Assembly (NCBI GenBank): GCA_038277395.1
Contig: CM076190.1
Coordinates: 128,494,197 to 128,558,196 of the forward strand
Length of the DNA stretch: 64,000 bases
Reading direction: 5' to 3'
DNA from: Dryocosmus kuriphilus
Lineage: Eukaryota; Arthropoda; Insecta; Hymenoptera; Cynipidae
The notes under the pieces are model-generated. The model was not told the DNA's origin. It made no database searches and was given only the letters and a program-made list of their open reading frames with translations. Made by a program: the position numbers and the translations under genes. Shown in pieces: positions 1 to 10,016 of this stretch (positions within the stretch are counted from its first letter, which is position 1; every line of letters starts with the position of its first letter).

Positions 1-623
1 TCTTAACAAAGGGGTTTTCATAATTTTGGGTGGGATCTCAGTTACAATATTAAACAAAGGGGGTTTTCCTAATTTTGGGAAGGATCTCAGCTAAATTTCT
101 TTAACAAAGGGGTTTTCATAATTTTGGGAAGGATCTCAGTTACAATATTAAACAAAGGGGGTTTTCATAATTTTGGGAAGATCTCAGCTAAATTTCTTAA
201 CAAAGGGGTTTTCATAATTTTGGGTGGGATCTCAGTTACAATATTAAACAAAGGGGGTTTTCCTAATTTTGGGAAGGATCTCAGCTAAATTTCTTAACAA
301 AGGGGTTTTCATAATTTTGGGAAGGATCTCAGTTACAATATTAAACAAAGGGGGTTTTCATAATTTTGGGAAGGATCTCAGCTAAATTTCTTAACAAAGG
401 GGTTTTCATAATTTTGGGTGGGATCTCAGTTACAATATTAAACAAAGGGGGTTTTCCTAATTTTGGGAAGGATCTCAGCTAAATTTCTTAACAAAGGGGT
501 TTTCATAATTTTGGGTGGGATCTCAGTTACAATATTAAACAAAGGGGGTTTTCCTAATTTTGGGAAGGATCTCAGCTAAATTTCTTAACAAAGGGGTTTT
601 CTAATTTTGGGTGGGATCTCAGT
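1..623. repeat. 59-bp tandem array within LTR
   Basis: Monomers of about 59 bp alternate between two types. One contains GCTAAATTTCTTAACAAAGG and the other GTTACAATATTAAACAAAGG, so the real period is a roughly 118-bp dimer. The array runs off the left edge of the window. The right LTR holds the matching array. Confidence 0.95.
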
Positions 624-2009
624 TCGGATCGGGGTGAAATTCGAGAGCACATAATAAATCAAAAAAAAAAAAAAGCAGGTAGAAGAATGAGAGAAAAAAA
701 AAAAAAAACATAGATTAAACACTTACGGAAACAACGTGGCGACCATTCCGGCATTCGGCACTCCGGATTATCACAGGGAACTTACAAGCACATTATCTGA
801 CTTTATATAATACTCACTGAATCTATTTTTCTGAATAGTTTAGCCAAGGAGTGGACGGAATGAGAATGAGAATATTTACAAGAGGGTGAATAAAAGAACT
901 AATCCAAGGACTTGGCTAAACCATTCTACACGTGGTCCTACCTTCTTTTGTTGCTGGCGGTAGAGGCCTCGTTTTAGCACTTCGGTTCACACTTAAAGAC
1001 AGGAGGCGAGAGAGCGTCTACCGCACTCACAAGACAATAAATACAAAGTGAGGAATTTACAAAATTGGGGAAGGGCTGGTGCGTATACGCCTAATTCCTT
1101 AGATAGATTCGCAACGATCAAGAGAAGGATGGCTGATGAGGTCCGCTTCCGATTCGTCCATGCCATCTTCCTGTCCTTTCTCCGCCAGTCCTTATCAGCC
1201 GCCGTTGGGGAAGAGAGAGATTCCGAACTCCTTCGTTCTAGACTGAGTGAGAGGGTAGAGTCGTACTATTCCTACTTTTCATGGCCGGCTGTATCCTGGT
1301 TATAAGGTGGAGAGTGAAGAGCCCCTCTCTCCCTGCTGCAGTCAGGGAGTGAGCCATCCCATGCTCCCATGAAAAGAAGTAAAACACAAAAAGAATGTCT
1401 GTACTCACAGAATAATAACTTTTGGACGGAATCACCTATTCTTTATTAGAATTTTGTAGTGACCGCCCGGTCAATCCTCACCAGGAACTTGCCTTGGGTC
1501 TCAGATAACCAAATAAAATAATCATAAATTTGCAAGCGAATTACCTATTCTTATGCAGAATTTTGTAGTAACCGCTACGGTCGATCCTCACCAGGAACCT
1601 GCCTTGGGTCTCAGATAACCAAAAAAAATAATGTACTCCAGGAATCATGTGGGGACTGGTGCCGCGAAGATATGCTGAAGGTGAAGGTGGCGGTGGATCC
1701 AATCAAACATTTTCTTGGATGGCGGGACCTCTGCAACCCTTACTCGAGACCGCGGAATCACGAAATTTTTACAAAAACAAAAAAAAATCAACTCAGCCCT
1801 GAGTTCTTAAAATTAAAAATAAAATACGCAAAATAAAAAGGATAAAATAAATAAATAAAACATAATATAAAATATAATCTAATAAAAATGTATACAACAA
1901 AAAGGGAGGAGTGCCGAATTTTCTGCCCTCCGTGCGAACACGAGGGTTTCCGCTAAAATAAATACTTTAAATTAAATTTTGTGAGTTGCAGAAAATCTGC
2001 AACGTCACA
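1..2009 (-). repeat. 3' LTR of the gypsy element (partial)
   Basis: This is the same sequence as about 12130-14139, differing mainly by small indels in A-runs and by a 4-base difference near 1102. The inner boundary is the CGTCACA at 2003-2009, next to the polypurine tract. It holds a 59-bp tandem array (1-623) and about 1.4 kb of unique LTR sequence. I see no gene in it; the short reading frames near 1048-1435 recur unchanged in the other LTR. Confidence 0.92.
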
Positions 2010-2030
2010 ACTCCCCTCTCCCTGGGGAGG
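2010..2030 (-). promoter_or_regulatory. Polypurine tract of gypsy element
   Basis: On the minus strand a purine run (AGGGAGAGGGGAGT) directly abuts the TGTGACG start of the 3' LTR. This is the expected position for the plus-strand DNA primer of a retrotransposon. Confidence 0.8.
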
Positions 2031-2851
2031 ACCGAACAGGTCTCAAACCACGAAGGGGAGACAAAAAAAAAACAAGAAGAAAGAAAAAGAAAAAAAAAAA
2101 AAGTGAAAAAGCAGGAACCGCAATCAAGAATGGCCAGCCAAAAAAAAAAAAAAATTTTTACGGACATAGCAGTTAAAATTCGGGGCTCCTTGACTAAACA
2201 AAATCAAAAATAAAAAAAACTAAATCTCAAATAAAAGAAATTAGTTAAGGACCAAACGAGAAGAAAAAAAAAAAAAGTTCGCTAAATCCTAAAAATCAAA
2301 AAAAAAGAATTATCAAATCGCAAAAAAAAAAAAACGAAACTTAAAGAGTAATGAGAATAAATACAGAAAGAGACAACAAAAAGTAGAGTAGGTGGAAGTA
2401 AACGCAAAACAGAGAAAGGGAAGAATGAAACCATGAGAATGTAAACCTAATATCTTTAATAATATAAAATTAGTGGTGAACTACATATGTTTACAATCCG
2501 ACATCTGAACAAAATATTTGAACAAAAGAAAAAACTAACTCCTCGTGAGTAGTAACAATAACAACAAAAAAAAAAGTCACGTGAGCACGGGAGAAGAAGA
2601 AAAAAAGGAAAAAGAAAATGAAAGGAAAAAGAGAAAAAAAAAAAAGGTTTTTGGTGCGTCAGGGGGGGGGCCGATATGCAACCAAAAAAAAAAAAAAAGC
2701 AAAGGGATTTCCCGCAGGGGTAAAATAAAAGGGGGACCAAAGGGTAAAAAAAAAAACAAGGGACCTCCGAAGGGGAGAAAAAAAAGAAAGAAGGAAAAAG
2801 TAGGATCGCCTAACGCCGGATCAAAAAAAAAAAAAAAGTAAGGGAGGGGTC
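2031..2851 (-). other. Purine-rich low-complexity 3' region of gypsy element
   Basis: This stretch lies between the post-pol ORF and the polypurine tract. The plus strand is almost entirely A and G (long runs of AAAAAA, GAAAAGG). The lysine-rich and phenylalanine-rich frames it produces are composition artefacts. I see no gene here. Confidence 0.75.
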
Positions 2852-3657
2852 TCAGAGGGTTGGCCGGGGGGAGGCATTGGGCGAGGGTCGGGTACAGTAG
2901 GGACAGTTGGCTAGAGAGAATCCCGGTTCCCCACACCCGTGACAAAAAATGGTGAAGGGGCGTGGGCACCGAACGTACCGATGACCACCCTGTCCACAAT
3001 TCCAACACCCGAACCTGGCGGTGGTGTTTAGAAACCGGATGGTCAGGGGATTAACGTCCTCCGGGACTGGGATCCTCAGGGACAATAAGGAGCGGACTTG
3101 GGGTTTGGGAGGAGCGGTTCAGGAAGGGGAGTAGGCGGGGGTGTATTTTCGGGGGAGGGGGTGGGGGTCGGGCTGCTAATCGTCGACGTCGAAGGCGTCT
3201 GGGTGGCGATGGTTCTTGGCTGTTTTGTTGTGGGCGTCTGCGTGGCGACGGTCCTCGACCTCTTCGGGGGGGGTGTCTGGGTGTCGACGGTTCGACTGCT
3301 TCCCCGAAGGAAGGCCTGGACTCCCACATCTAGGGTTCTCACCCTTTTCCTCTCCTTGAAATAAGTTTGAGTGCCCGCCGTGTTAGTTTGCCTTGGCGGG
3401 CTTCTCGGCACGAGGTCAAACCTTTCGACAGCTTCGGTAATCATCTCTTCGTCTGTTGGCCAGTCCCTGATGATGGCGGGCTGGCGGACGGTCGAGGACT
3501 CTTCTGTGGCCCTTTGCGCCTCCAGGAGGGCCGCGAAAAATCCGGGGTATCTCTCATTGATCCTCCGGATCAGGCCCGCGTACTCATGGAGATGGCGCAG
3601 GGGGTCGTTGTCTGTTATCCATCGGATAGGTATCTGGGGGGGAATTTTGATCTTAAG
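2852..3657 (-). CDS. Post-pol ORF with TQT repeats and a second CCHC zinc-knuckle module
   Basis: Directly after the pol stop (TAA at 3658-3660) the same frame stays open for about 190 codons with no nearby ATG; the first in-frame Met is at 3444. The first 60 residues are charged and helix-prone (HEYAGLIRRINERYPGFFAALL). Next comes a Pro/Thr/Arg region with repeated TQT motifs near residues 85-150 (for example RTVATQTP, RTIATQTP). A frame change near 3080 leads into FGCWNCGQGGHRYVRC, a perfect CX2CX4HX4C knuckle, followed by a degenerate second one in which Phe replaces His. This resembles the gag nucleocapsid at 7405-7611. It could be a duplicated gag tail or an extra gene used by readthrough; function is unknown. 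Confidence 0.6.
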
Positions 3658-4602
3658 TTACTGGGGGGGGACGAAGGGTTTCATATACTCTATATGGGAT
3701 CTAGTAATTACTTTACCGGTAAGGTCGGAGAGCTCATAGACGGTGGGTGAAAACACTTTCGAGACTCGATATGGGCCGACGTACCGGGGGCATAATTTTG
3801 AGGATATGTTTTTGATTTTTGAGGACAGGACTCGGGATCGGGTTAGAACTAAATCTCCCCTGTTGAATCTCGCTTGCCTACGCCGGAGATTGTAGTATCT
3901 AGACTGTTTTTCAAAGGCACAGTCCAAATTTTTGATAACCCAGTCGCGCAAGGATTGGATCTTAGCCATTCGGTTTTTCCAAGATTCAGGGTCTCTAGGT
4001 TCGATTTCAGGCTCGCCAGTGGATCGTTTCCTACGAAGATTTACGGGTTGGGGATCCCTTCCGAAATTTAGAAAGGCGGGGGAGGACTTGAGGGTGGTAT
4101 GGTGGGCGGTGTTGTATGCAAATTGGAATTCGGAAAGGTGTTGGTCCCACTTGCCATGGTCTTTCTCGATATATGAAACTATCATGGTTTTCAGGATTCT
4201 GTTAACCCTTTCCACGGGGTTTGCTTGAGGGTGATAGGGGGGGGTTGTGGTATGGGTAATGTTAAATTCCTGGGCTAGTTGATAGAGCGTTTTGTTTACG
4301 AATTCGGTCCCATTATCGGTGAGAAGTACTTGAGGCGTCCCCCAGCGATTGATGACATTTTCGCGAAAGGCGGCCTCTATTTTCTTACCCGTAGCTACGC
4401 GCAGGGGCACGATTTCTATCCATTTCGTAAATAAATCCTGTATTACCAGAATGTATTGGAATCCTAGTTTACTTCTAGGGAGGGGGCCCATGACATCTGC
4501 GGCCACAACTATCCACGGTTCTTCTACGACGCGATGCCCCATTAAACCCGCGGGCAATTGTTGTTCTACTTTGCACATCTGGCAAGTCGCGCAACCCTTC
4601 AC
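3658..4602 (-). CDS. pol: Gypsy pol: integrase catalytic core and GPY/F tail
   Basis: This is the integrase that inserts element cDNA into the host genome. The reading frame opens with the end of the HHCC zinc domain (CATCQMCK). The rve core follows with catalytic Asp in VVAADVMG, Asp in LLTDNGTEF and Glu in NPVERVNR; 34 residues separate the last two. Near the C-terminus is a GPY/F module (RYVGPYRVSKVF). No chromodomain is present. The start is not a true ATG; the ORF is the downstream piece of a pol that changes frame in an A-run at about 4605. The stop is TAA, after which the frame reopens into the post-pol ORF. Confidence 0.93.
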   Translation of the reverse strand: MKGCATCQMCKVEQQLPAGLMGHRVVEEPWIVVAADVMGPLPRSKLGFQYILVIQDLFTKWIEIVPLRVATGKKIEAAFRENVINRWGTPQVLLTDNGTEFVNKTLYQLAQEFNITHTTTPPYHPQANPVERVNRILKTMIVSYIEKDHGKWDQHLSEFQFAYNTAHHTTLKSSPAFLNFGRDPQPVNLRRKRSTGEPEIEPRDPESWKNRMAKIQSLRDWVIKNLDCAFEKQSRYYNLRRRQARFNRGDLVLTRSRVLSSKIKNISSKLCPRYVGPYRVSKVFSPTVYELSDLTGKVITRSHIEYMKPFVPPQ

Positions 4603-5125
4603 ATAGTTTTTATGTCCCTGAAGTAACCAGGCCAGTAATATTTGGCGGAAACGCGCATATAAGTTTTTTGTGTCCCTAAGTGACCAGATTGTGGTTGGTC
4701 GTGGGCCTCTGAAATTAGGGTTTTCTTTTCGCTGTCCCTAGGTACTAGCTTCCATTCGTTGAGGTCTTGAACAAAATCCGCCACGAGGGGGTTAGGTCGG
4801 TGGGTGTACAGCTTTTCGTTGGAAATCTTCCAACGGGGGAATCTTTCTGGGAAATTGGATACAGCAGTGAATCGACGGTGGTACCAGGATGGGGGGGGGG
4901 GGGGGGATCTCTGACTAATAATATTTCCTCGGTATTTTGGGGTTCGTACATTCGGGATAAAGCATCGGGAACGTGATGTGAAGAGCCTTTTCTGTGTACT
5001 ATTTCGAAGTCGTATTCCAGCAGTGATAACGACCATCTTGCTAAGCGACCAGTAGGGTTTTTTAGATTATGAAGCCACCGAAGGCTACTGTGATCTGTAA
5101 CCACGGTGAATTCTATATCCCTCAA
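4599..5125 (-). CDS. pol: Gypsy pol: RNase H end and integrase H2C2 zinc domain (frameshifted)
   Basis: The segment 5125-4905 carries the end of the RNase H domain (VVTDHSSLRWL, then HHVPDALSR). A run of about 16 G on the plus strand at 4891-4906 then disrupts the frame. The other frame (to 4599) contains the linker and the integrase N-terminal zinc-binding region (SEAHDQPQSGHLGTQKTYMR, YYWPGYF). Both pieces belong to one polyprotein, and the break lies in a homopolymer where a sequencing or assembly indel is likely. Activity cannot be judged from this copy. Confidence 0.85.
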
Positions 5126-6607
5126 TGTAAGGTCTATATTTTTGGATAGACCACACTATCGCGAGGCATTCTTTTTCTGTCGTTGAAAACTTTTGTTCGG
5201 CGTCTGTTAGCGTCCGACTAGCGTATGAAATTACGCGCTCTTGACCATCGACGTTTTGTGTGAGGACAGCTCCTAGCCCGGTATTGCTTGCGTCCGTTTG
5301 CAGTATGAAAGGGATCTCAAAATTGGGGCACGTTAAAATAGGCGCTTCGGATAGGCAGTGTTTAATTTTCTCGAACGCGATTTGCTGGTTTTCTCCCCAA
5401 TTCCAACGCTGCTTTTTCTTCAGCAACATCGACAGGGGGCTCGCTAAGGTCGCGTAATTTTGAATAAATCTACGATACCAACTCGACATTCCGAGAAATC
5501 GGCGCAGCGCTTTTACGTTCGTGGGGGTGGGGTATTTTAAGATGGGATCTATTTTATCTGGATCGGTTTGTAAGCCATTTTCATTTACTAGGAAACCTAA
5601 ATAATGTACTTGGGGGCAACAGAATTCGCTCTTGTCTCGGTTAATCTCTAGACCGGCGTCTTTTATCTTTTTCAGGACTTTAGAAAGCCATTGAAGATGT
5701 TCTTCAAAAGACTTTGTGACTATTATTACGTCATCTAAATAAACAAAGGCGTGGGGTTCCATTTCAGGACCTATTATTTTGTCTAATAACCGCTGGAAAG
5801 TGGCGGGGGCGTTGGTGAGGCCGAAGGGCATCCTTTTTTAAATTGGAATAGGCCACGTCCCGGTACAGTAAATGCTGTTTTGTCACGACTACCTTCTTCG
5901 AGTGGAACTTGGTGGAAACCTTTGCGTAAGTCTATCTTCGAGATATAAGTCGCGCTTCGCAGTTTGTCCAGTATGCCTGTCATTTGTGGCAAAGGATAGG
6001 CGTCTTTTTTAGTAACCGCATTAACTTTACGCAAATCTAGGCAGAAACGGTAGTTGCCGTCAGGTTTCTTTGCCATGACTATTGGTGAAGACCACCCACT
6101 CTTCGAAGGTTCAATAATATCGTTCGCTAACATTTCGTCTACTTCGGCGACTAGGGCCTCCATGACCTTAGGGGATACTAGATGATAACGTTGTTTTATA
6201 GGCGGATGGTTCCCTACGTCTATGACATGTTTAGTTAAATTCGTTAGACCCGGCTTTCCGAGTGCGTCTGGTAATTCTTGTTTGAGGAATTCTTTAAGTT
6301 TAATGGCTTCTTCAACGGTCGGTTCCCTCAAGCCGCAACAATTTTCAAAAGAATCTGATTCGAACTCAAAGGAGTAAATTTTATTCGGGTTGCCTTTAAA
6401 ATTCCATTTTCTATCCTCAAAGTCTACACTAATTCTAAATGCTTTCAGAAAATCTAAGCCAATTGCAAGAGGGACAGGTAGAGAATTAAGTACTCGAATA
6501 CAAATAGACTTCTCTTGATTTTTAAGTTTAACCGGAGCAATTATTTCCTGAGAAACTAGTTCTACTTGGCTATTCGCCACTTGGACTCGACCTCTTTTAT
6601 AAACCAT
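5085..6607 (-). CDS. pol: Gypsy pol: reverse transcriptase and RNase H (frameshifted)
   Basis: The upstream piece (6607-5783) begins in the protease tail and runs into RT motifs (GWSSPIVMAKKPDGNYRFCL, ISKIDLRKGFHQVPL). The frame then changes in an A6 run at about 5838 into the second piece (5831-5085). That piece carries MPFGLTNAPATFQRL, the catalytic YLDDVIIV box, the thumb (YLGFLVNENGL) and the start of RNase H (LQTDASNTGLGAVL, TEKECLAIVW). All the core Ty3/gypsy RT blocks are present in order. A further one-base frame change at about 5110 leads into the next piece. The domain set is complete, but this copy cannot be read in one frame. Confidence 0.92.
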
Positions 6608-7429
6608 TTTAAATTTAAATCCTCTATTAATTTTAAACCATCCAAGCCCATGAAAGAACGCGAGGCGCCACTATCTACCAAGGCTTTAATTTTCTTTCCT
6701 AAAATTTCAAATGTCAAGTACATCAAGGGTTGAGGGCCAAAAAGGGATAAAGGTTGATAAGGGAGTTCAGAAAGGTTATAAATCGGGATAGGGGTTGGAG
6801 GGCAAAGCTCGTTTTCGGGGATCTCTTTAGGGTTATCGGGGAGGTGTATGTTAGGGTTGATTTTTCGGACATCTAAATAAAGTGGCTCGCAAAGGGGTTG
6901 GGATAAGTTAACAGTGGGGTCTGGAGGGGCAGTATCTGGGTGGGGTATGGTAGGGTTGGGGTTTGATGATGCAGTAATCTCTACAGGGATCGGTTTATCA
7001 GAGTTGCTACGAGATACCAATTCTCTCGTTTTTAGATTTATTGTACTCGTAATTAATTGGTCTTGTGCTTTCAACTCTTTTAAGAAAGGGTTGTTCGGGT
7101 GAATTGAAGGACAGTTGAGGGTTTTTAGTTTTAAATCTTAAAAGGGGGATATTGGATGCTATGTCTATTTCTTTTTCTCTTATAAAAATTCTATTTTCAA
7201 AAATATAGAGAGTCAGGGGGTAATCTTTCGGAATATAAGCCCCCGTGAAATCCGAGAGATTAGTTTCAGAGTTTAAATATTCGATTTCGATTAGTTCTAA
7301 AGTTAATGGATATTTATTTTCTTTACTTTTGGGGGTTTCTAATTTTAAAGGGGGTTCATTTTGATTTACTAGAGGTGTGTTCACCCTACAACATACCTCA
7401 GGGTTCAATTTCCCGAACACTTCGGACAC
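6562..7429 (-). CDS. pol: Gypsy pol N-terminus and retropepsin (frameshifted)
   Basis: The ORF from 7429 overlaps the end of gag and lies in the -1 frame relative to the zinc-knuckle ORF, as expected for programmed -1 frameshifting. It encodes a hydrophilic linker. The frame then switches near 7040 to a piece with the aspartic protease active site KALVDSGASRSFM (about 6690). A final one-base shift in an A4 run near 6600 takes the protein into the PR/RT piece, whose LAIGLDFL is the second conserved retropepsin element. The protease releases the gag and pol proteins. Confidence 0.82.
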
Positions 7430-8555
7430 TCAGGTCTAATTGTGTCCTTCCTACCACAACCGAAACAAAATTTTTCCCTACGCTGTTTACAGCCCGAGAA
7501 CCTGTGGCCTATCTCGCCACAATTCCAACACCTCGGGGGTGTGTCATTTTTGTAGGGAGGAGCGCTGGTATCAGAAGGGGTAGTAGGGGTTTTAGGGGTA
7601 TTGGTTCCCAAGAAGAAGGTTTTGGATCGGGATGGGACGAGGTAGGGGAGTCTACAGGGGGGCTAGGTTTCTTCCGGTTCTGCCTTTTACTGTCTTTCTC
7701 TATTGACAAGTATGCCATATCAACTAGTCCCTCCGGGGGTGGCAGTTCACTCTGCTCTTCCTCTAACAATGCGATTCTTTCATAACGTCTGTCCGTTCTA
7801 TCTTTTTCGAATCGCCTGTCTGTTTTCTGGTTCCTAGGATCTTTATAAGCTAATTCCGGTAATAGGGATCGCTCAGGGGGAGGGGGTGGTTTGTAATTTC
7901 TGGCCACGCGATAACTTTTTTCCGCAATATTCGCGAGGTCTTCTAAATGTGCAAAATTTCTTATCTGGTTTCGCTGAAGGGCCAAATGTAATCGGGGGAG
8001 GAGGTTTCTGTGCGCGTAGCTAATTTCTTCCGATTCCGACATTCCGGGGGTTAACCTGTCAAACAGGGTTCGCATACATGTCAGATAATCGGAGACAGAC
8101 TCCTTTTCACCCTGTGTTCTTTGGTGAATTTCCTGTCGCAATTCAAACTGGAAATCTGAATCCCCAAATCTGATTCTGAAAGCCACCGCGAAATCATTGA
8201 AAGTGCGCCATAACCGTCGGGATCCGCGGAACCAATTGAGAGCGATTCCCGATAGGAAAAAGGGTATCACCCTCAATAGGTCAGAATCACAAATGGGCAT
8301 CAACTCTCGTCCGTCTTGGATCCTCATTAGAAATGCGTCTGGGTCCTCACTGCGAGCGCCAGAATATTTTATACACCATTTGCGCATAATTTCGTACGCG
8401 CGCGAGGGGTTGGAAGGGGGATGATCGCTATGGTCTCTATACGAATGGGCTTGATGGTGGGAGAAGTTTGCATAAGCGGGTTGTGAATGGTGGGGGAAAT
8501 AAGGGTCCTCATATGGGGGGTCCCAATGACGGGGTAAAAGGGTTTCTCCTTGCAT
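7405..8555 (-). CDS. gag: Gypsy gag: capsid and nucleocapsid
   Basis: The piece 8555-7509 contains a retrotransposon gag capsid domain. Its hallmark stretch is LNWFRGSRRLWRTFNDF, followed by EKESVSDYLTCMRTLFDRL. It ends in a Pro/Ser-rich linker. In another frame (7611-7405) sits the nucleocapsid: a CX2CX4HX4C knuckle (CWNCGEIGHRFSGC) and a degenerate one (CFGCGRKDTIRPEC), then CPKCSGN and stop. The frame difference between capsid and knuckle is one base and lies in C-rich sequence. The product would form the particle and bind element RNA. Confidence 0.88.
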
Positions 8556-8587
8556 CGAGCGGGGGGTGGGGTGCGAGTTTTCGAAGT

Positions 8588-9358
8588 TTATCCGTGAGCG
8601 TCGCGGGGGTGTGCGTCGTCATAAGCCGTGTCCGTGCTTCGGAGGTGGGGGTTTCCAGAGTTGGGATACGAACGACGGAGGGGGGAGGGTTCTCTAGGGG
8701 TGGTACATGGGGGGTACAAAGGGTTCACCGTACTGGATCTGCATATATCGAAGTGGGGGTCTAAAAGGTTAAGGGTTGATTCTCTACCGGGATCGTAATC
8801 GCTATAGGGGTTGCGCCGGGGTCGCGTATTGTCCACGTGGTCATTGTAATATTTATCGTCGAATCGAACGGTTTCCCTATTAATTGAAACTCGCTTATTT
8901 CTCGATAAATTTTCTCTAGCAGCGTCGCTACTAGCTTCTGGATCGGGGTGGGGCGGATCGGTTTGCGAGGCGGTGTCGATCCTTTCCTTACGCTGTTGTG
9001 GAGGAGGGTTGGTGGGGTTTCCGTCTGCGAGGGATTTATCTGAATTCGAATGGTTCGAAGCGGTGTCCTCCGTTCGGCTGATATCTCCTCGGGGAAGGGT
9101 ATGGGACGGTGTGAAAGGATCTATTATATCTACATCCCCTTTTACGGCTTTTACTAACCGCTCTCGCAGTGTAGCAAAATTTCCCTCAGTGGGTAAGTTC
9201 CTTTCTCTTAGATGGCAATTAATCTCGTCCTTGTTTAAATTATACACCCAGGAGGTCAACGGTTTATCCCTCCCTCTCCATCTTAGCACGAGTCTCGAAA
9301 GGTTATCTCGCGGTCCGGGGGGGGGGATCCGATGGGGGGGGGGGGGGGGGGGTGGCAA
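8588..9358 (-). CDS. gag: Gypsy gag N-terminal region with SAP-like motif
   Basis: This frame lies upstream of the capsid ORF and differs from it by one frame; a G-run at about 8560 is the likely cause. Residues about 38-72 (NKDEINCHLRERNLPTEGNFATLRERL) fit the helix-turn-helix SAP pattern, a DNA-binding motif found at the front of some insect retrotransposon gags. A TASQTD motif lies about 60 residues further on. The ORF opens in a run of G on the plus strand (9334-9352) and has no clear ATG, so the true start is unknown. The rest is Arg/Pro/Ser-rich and low-complexity. Confidence 0.7.
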   Translation of the reverse strand: MPPPPPPPHRIPPPGPRDNLSRLVLRWRGRDKPLTSWVYNLNKDEINCHLRERNLPTEGNFATLRERLVKAVKGDVDIIDPFTPSHTLPRGDISRTEDTASNHSNSDKSLADGNPTNPPPQQRKERIDTASQTDPPHPDPEASSDAARENLSRNKRVSINRETVRFDDKYYNDHVDNTRPRRNPYSDYDPGRESTLNLLDPHFDICRSSTVNPLYPPCTTPREPSPLRRSYPNSGNPHLRSTDTAYDDAHPRDAHG

Positions 9359-9996
9359 TATTTGGGGTTTGAGTGAGCAATCACCGAAACAGAAATAAGA
9401 AGTGCGAATATTCTAAAGTAATTAATTTCCCACAAATTAAAACCGATATCGAATGTAAACACGTAAGCAGCGAGAATGTTCGAAATTAATTATTTCCACT
9501 TCGAATAGAGATAAGAGACGACAATACTTGGGGATAATTATCTTTTACCCGAAGTGAAATCAACTTTCGATATAATGACAGATAAGAAGTAAGAAGGTAC
9601 AAAGTAATTACTATTTCACGGGAAAAGCAGTGTAGAGTGTAAATATAGATAGGAAAACACAATAGATGGGCACAGCAAATATAAAATGTAAACACAGGTT
9701 TTCATATACAACGGTAATCCGGAGTGCCTGCCATAAAATTAATTGCCTTAGCTTCCAATTATATTGTCGAGTGGCTACTTGGAATACGAAATTAAATTCA
9801 AGTAAACATCAAGTAAAAGCAAAATTATGTGAATACGAAATTAAATACAAGCAAATATCAAGTGAGAGCGAAATTGTATGAATACGAAAATTATATACAA
9901 GCAAATATTAAGTGTGAGCGAAATTATGTTCTTGAATTTTCGAAAATAAAATTGAGGAATGAGCTTTGTAATAATTTAGAGACCGTTTTCTTATCT
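9359..9996 (-). other. Gypsy 5' leader
   Basis: This is noncoding sequence between the primer binding site and the first gag frame. It contains three short near-repeats around 9785-9940 (variants of AAATTCAAGTAAACATCAAG). I see no gene. Confidence 0.6.
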
Positions 9997-10013
9997 CCCC
10001 ACGTTGGGCGCCA
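9997..10013 (-). promoter_or_regulatory. tRNA primer binding site
   Basis: The minus strand reads TGGCGCCCAACGTGGGG three bases inside the 5' LTR edge. It starts with TGG, pairing with a tRNA 3' CCA, and is the usual primer site form of many insect gypsy elements. Confidence 0.88.
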
Positions 10014-10016
10014 AAT

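Noticed and set aside
1..623. CRISPR-like regular repeats
   Set aside because: Units are contiguous tandem monomers without unique spacers and lie inside an LTR of a eukaryotic retrotransposon.
2545..2841. Lysine-rich open frame on the plus strand
   Set aside because: It translates a purine-rich low-complexity tract in the 3' region of a minus-strand retrotransposon; no motif and no start context.
3367..3750. Plus-strand frames opposite the gypsy post-pol ORF
   Set aside because: They are antisense shadows; the minus strand carries the recognisable zinc knuckle and pol continuation.
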